From Alcanivorax quisquiliarum (GTDB lineage: Bacteria > Pseudomonadota > Gammaproteobacteria > Pseudomonadales > Alcanivoracaceae): a stretch of 64,000 nucleotides of DNA. The stretch is taken from the NCBI RefSeq assembly GCF_023051175.1, contig NZ_JALKII010000008.1, positions 58,655 to 122,654 of the forward strand, written 5' to 3'. A model generated the notes under the pieces. The model was given only the letters and a program-made list of their open reading frames with translations, had not been told where the DNA came from and did not search any database. The position numbers and the translations under genes were made by a program. Shown piece by piece: positions 59,384 through 64,000 of the stretch (the first letter of the stretch is position 1; each line of letters starts with the position of its first letter).

Positions 59384-60004
59384 GTGCTCAATATCATTTT
59401 CATGATCGCCATCACCGCCGAAGCCATGTCGGGTGCCCTTGCGGCGGGCCGGCGCAATATGGATCTGTTCGGCGTCGCCCTGATCGCTTTTGTCACCGCA
59501 CTGGGCGGTGGCACCGTGCGCGACATCCTGCTGGGCAATTATCCCGTCACCTGGACACAGCGCCCCGAATACATCTACCTGACCCTCGGCGCCGCCATGG
59601 TCACTCTGCTGGTAGCGCGCTACATCCATCGCCTTTATCGACTGTTCCTGCTGGTAGATTCGCTGGGCCTGGTAGCGTTCACCCTGATCGGCTGCAACGT
59701 CGCTCTGGCGCTGGATTACAACATCGCCGTGGTGATCATGTCCGCTATCACCACCGGTATCTTTGGTGGCATCCTGCGCGACATTCTTTGCCACCGCACC
59801 CCGCAGGTATTACGCCACGAGCTGTACGCCAGCGTCTCGCTGGTGATCGCGCTGCTTTATCTAGCGCTACTGGCCCTCGGCATCTCGGAAACCCTTACGT
59901 TGTCGATCAGCTTCGCCACCGGCATCATTTTGCGACTGGCGGCCTTGCGCTGGCACTGGTCACTGCCTGTATTCTCATATCCTGCAGGCCGCTGGGGCCG
60001 GTAA
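59384..60004 (+). CDS. TRIC/UPF0126 family membrane protein (YicG-like)
   Basis: The 206-residue inner-membrane protein has seven hydrophobic segments arranged as a repeated three-helix unit, with the paired family motifs TALGGGTVRDILLG and TGIFGGILRDILCH. Bacterial members resemble trimeric intracellular cation channels. The start is a GTG at 59384 with AGAGAG upstream. The preceding tandem glycine riboswitch indicates glycine-responsive expression, so a role in glycine movement or glycine-linked ion balance is an inference worth testing. Confidence 0.88.
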   Translation: MLNIIFMIAITAEAMSGALAAGRRNMDLFGVALIAFVTALGGGTVRDILLGNYPVTWTQRPEYIYLTLGAAMVTLLVARYIHRLYRLFLLVDSLGLVAFTLIGCNVALALDYNIAVVIMSAITTGIFGGILRDILCHRTPQVLRHELYASVSLVIALLYLALLALGISETLTLSISFATGIILRLAALRWHWSLPVFSYPAGRWGR

Positions 60005-60097
60005 AACCCACCCCCGGCTGTGACTTGGGTCAACACCTCCATCGGCCGAGGCTGTCATGGTACGGTTGAGCATCGTGCACAAAGGGGAAAACACATC

Positions 60098-61144
60098 ATG
60101 CGAATAATACTATTGTGCTGCGGCCTGCTGCTGGCGCCGCTGCTGCACGCCAACAACGTCAATAACGAGAGCGACGCCGCCTTGCGCGAGCGCGCCAACA
60201 GAATCTTCAAACCGATCCCGGAGCGGGTCGAAAGCGTCCGGGGAGCCCGGATTACCGAGGAACAAGTTTCGCTCGGGCACAAGCTGTTCTTTGACCCGCG
60301 CCTGTCGCGCAGCCACATCATCAGTTGCGTCACTTGCCATAACCTGGGCCTGGGCGGCAGCGACAACGTGCCCGTTTCCATCGGCCACGGCTGGCAGCGC
60401 GGCCCCCGTAATTCACCCACTGTCTTCAACGCCGTGTTCAACAGCGCGCAGTTCTGGGATGGCCGGGCAAGCGATCTCAAGGAACAGGCAAAAGGCCCGG
60501 TAGAAGCCAGCGTGGAGATGAACAATACGCCCGAGCGTGTCGAAGCCACCCTGCGCAGCATTCCCGAGTATGTGGCATGGTTCCGCCAGGCGTTCCCCGA
60601 CCAGAATCAGCCCGTCACCTTCGATAACATGGCGCGCGCCATCGAAGCATTCGAAACCACCCTGATCACCCCCAACGCCCCGTTCGACAAGTTCCTGCGC
60701 GGCGATAACAGTGCCCTGAGCACTCAACAGAAAACCGGCCTGACACTGTTCATGGAGCGTGGCTGCATAGCCTGCCACAACGGCGTCAATCTGGGCGGGC
60801 AAGCCTACTTTCCGTTCGGCGTGATCGAAAAACCGGGCGCCGATGTGCTGCCTGTAGAAGACAAAGGCCGCTTTGAAGTCACGCGCACCGCCACCGACGA
60901 ATATGTGTTCCGCGCTTCGCCATTGCGCAACGTGGCGCTGACGCCGCCCTATTTTCACAGCGGTGGCGTATGGGATCTCAAGCAGGCCGTGGCAATAATG
61001 GGGTCCAGCCAGCTCGGGCAAACACTTACCGACAAGGAAGCCGGCGATATCGCGGCCTTCCTGCACGCCCTGAACGGTGAGATGCCACGCATCCAGTACC
61101 CGCTCCTGCCGCCGAGCACGGCCAGCACGCCGCTGCCCGAATAA
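60098..61144 (+). CDS. Di-haem cytochrome c peroxidase
   Basis: The 348-residue protein starts with a signal peptide ([17 protein letters not shown]) and has two CxxCH haem sites (CVTCH near residue 77, CIACH near 225) plus the [12 protein letters not shown] and PYFHSGGVW blocks of bacterial CCP/MauG-type enzymes. It reduces H2O2 in the periplasm with electrons from c-type cytochromes or cupredoxins. AAGGGG lies about 11 bases upstream of the ATG at 60098. A strong hairpin follows. Confidence 0.92.
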   Translation: MRIILLCCGLLLAPLLHANNVNNESDAALRERANRIFKPIPERVESVRGARITEEQVSLGHKLFFDPRLSRSHIISCVTCHNLGLGGSDNVPVSIGHGWQRGPRNSPTVFNAVFNSAQFWDGRASDLKEQAKGPVEASVEMNNTPERVEATLRSIPEYVAWFRQAFPDQNQPVTFDNMARAIEAFETTLITPNAPFDKFLRGDNSALSTQQKTGLTLFMERGCIACHNGVNLGGQAYFPFGVIEKPGADVLPVEDKGRFEVTRTATDEYVFRASPLRNVALTPPYFHSGGVWDLKQAVAIMGSSQLGQTLTDKEAGDIAAFLHALNGEMPRIQYPLLPPSTASTPLPE

Positions 61145-61551
61145 CTATCGACCCGCGAGCGCCCCCCCATCGCGGCGCTCGCGGGCCAGCAACGCGCCGC
61201 ACATCCGATTTCCGATCCTGTCACAAACACGCCCGGCACTTCACACGACAAGAAAGCGCCAAACGGAGCGCCCCTGCAACGGAGCGCCCAATCGTCTATT
61301 TCATGAGCGCTGAGCGCCTGCCAATGAGCCCCAACATGCCAAGGCATTCCGCAGCCGGACAGGCGGCGCTCAAAAAGCAACCAGCTTCCGATATTGGTGT
61401 CTTTCGCAGCACGAGCCCCCGCACCACTCGCTGCCGGAGTAACCATCAGACTATGGACATGCGCCTCGCGCCTGCTGTCCTCTATTTCGTACGCTTTCGC
61501 ACGGCAGCATCGCACAGCAGAACGCAGCGGCAACCTGTATACTGCCTCGCC
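61145..61551. other. Intergenic region between the peroxidase gene and recQ
   Basis: After the terminator hairpin (61152-61185) no gene is supported. TATACT at 61538-61543, just upstream of the recQ ATG, looks like a -10 element and would give a very short leader. A long upstream reading frame in phase with recQ is compositionally unlike recQ and has no ribosome-binding site. Confidence 0.45.
61152..61185 (+). terminator. Terminator hairpin after the peroxidase gene
   Basis: CCCGCGAGCGCC and GGCGCTCGCGGG form a perfect 12-pair stem with a ten-base loop, seven bases after the stop. No T-run follows. Confidence 0.65.
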
Positions 61552-63360
<1,809 letters not shown>

Positions 63361-63911
63361 ATCATCACAGCCCCTCCCAGCTACCTCTGAACAGCTCCAC
63401 CAACACTACTGCGCAACGCCGCCATTTCTCTTGCCTTCCTTGCCTTGCCCTCTGGCTCTGTCCTGACTATCCGCTATCTCTGCCCTTCCCTTCACAACTT
63501 CACCCTGGCAGCCCGGCGGATTAATCAACCAAAAAGAGACTTTTCCAGCCCCTCCTCTCGGGAGACAAGCGAATTGCAGAAAATCGATTTCATTATCTAC
63601 GCCCAATTCACCAAACAAGGGCAGCCCCGGTAGCTCCAAGCCACCACCGCTAAATACCGGCGTCTACACCAGATAGAGAAAAGCAGACCTTCAAGCCAGA
63701 TAGCGTAAGCCCACCTTCACCGCCGGCCTTCACTCCCGGCAAGCCATCAGCGAGGCCACCCCGGCTTTATCACCAGAGATAACCGCGACGATAAAAATAC
63801 CAGCAGCCGTTTTCCTACAATTTTTAGCGGCAAACACCTACACGCTCCTCCGAGATACGCCACAGCCCGTCTCGCCCGCCAACCGCTATATTGAATGCAA
63901 GGAAGGAGGCC
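63361..63911. other. Intergenic region between recQ and the Rpn-type gene
   Basis: These 550 bases have mixed composition and no reading frame with a ribosome-binding site that I recognise. A minus-strand frame (63406-63639) encodes a Gly-rich stretch including FWLINPPGCQGEVVKG but has no supporting features. Confidence 0.45.
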
Positions 63912-64000
63912 ATGGACATGGATGACCACGACACCAGCTACCGTCTGCTGTTCTCACATGCGGAAATGGTACGCGAGTTATTGCGCGGCTTTGTGCCCGG
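63912..64000 (+). CDS. Rpn-family nuclease / putative transposase, N-terminus only
   Basis: GGAAGGAGG immediately precedes the ATG at 63912. The 29 visible residues (DHDTSYRLLFSHAEMVREL, then LRGFVP) match the start of Rpn-family PD-(D/E)XK nucleases, which usually end in DUF4351. The gene runs out of the window. It may be related to the DUF4351 fragment at 37488-37709. Confidence 0.7.
   Translation, partial: MDMDDHDTSYRLLFSHAEMVRELLRGFVP

Noticed and set aside
61303-61551. Upstream extension of recQ
   Set aside because: Residues before the ATG at 61552 do not resemble RecQ, and a -10-like TATACT lies inside it.
63406-63639. Minus-strand frame containing a Gly/Pro-rich stretch
   Set aside because: No start signal or domain; kept only as a note on the intergenic region.

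Overview
The window is gene-dense, high-GC DNA from a gammaproteobacterium. The smc-zipA-ligA block, the dapA-bamC-purC block, bepA, perM, a divergent metR/metE pair and the tRNA sequences all fit that group. The glycogen/trehalose gene order (treZ-malQ-treY-glgX facing glgB-treS-glgE) resembles, from memory, the PA2151-PA2165 region of Pseudomonas aeruginosa. I guess a Pseudomonadales/Oceanospirillales (Alcanivorax-like) bacterium, but the genus cannot be fixed from the sequence alone.

Positions 1-28,000 form a stress and storage-carbohydrate block. A plus-strand operon (end of treZ, malQ, treY, glgX, then an alcohol dehydrogenase) faces a minus-strand operon with overlapping genes (SDR, glgE, treS-maltokinase fusion, glgB). 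Together they can convert trehalose to maltose to maltose-1-phosphate to branched glucan, and glucan back to trehalose. The two operons meet at a junction with a pair of inverted GC-rich palindromes and a transposase remnant. Beyond them lie other stress-type genes: a KGG-repeat protein, a ZIP metal transporter, a DUF892 ferritin-like protein, an MscS channel, a CYP152-type P450 peroxygenase, a DUF4142 protein, and a translationally coupled ATP-grasp ligase / CocE-type hydrolase pair of unknown role.

Positions 27,800-33,300 are an accessory zone with scars: a LysR regulator fused by deletion to a methyltransferase and then frameshifted, a GST and a VOC protein, and an AbiEi/AbiEii toxin-antitoxin pair lying between tRNA-Gly fragments. 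Intact tRNA-Gly(GCC) and tRNA-Glu(TTC) genes, a tRNA-Gly pseudogene, a 30-bp direct repeat containing the tRNA-Glu 3' end, and a run of hairpins follow.

Positions 33,300-64,000 are mostly core genes: metR/metE, a transglycosylase-like lipoprotein, ligA, zipA, smc, cysZ, a GntR regulator, purC, a metallo-beta-lactamase-fold protein, bamC, dapA, bcp, perM, a TusA-like protein, bepA (TTG start), rhlE, a DUF4262 protein, a tandem glycine riboswitch upstream of a TRIC/UPF0126 membrane protein, a di-haem peroxidase and recQ. The window ends in the first codons of an Rpn-family nuclease.

The least explained features are: 15-bp periodic repeats that occur as intergenic arrays (48,935 and 52,581) and as five-residue periodicity in protein tails and linkers (TreZ tail, a lipoprotein N-terminus, ZipA linker); a cluster of DnaA-box-like sites beside an AT-rich tract at 48,022-48,240; and the ATP-grasp/CocE pair.
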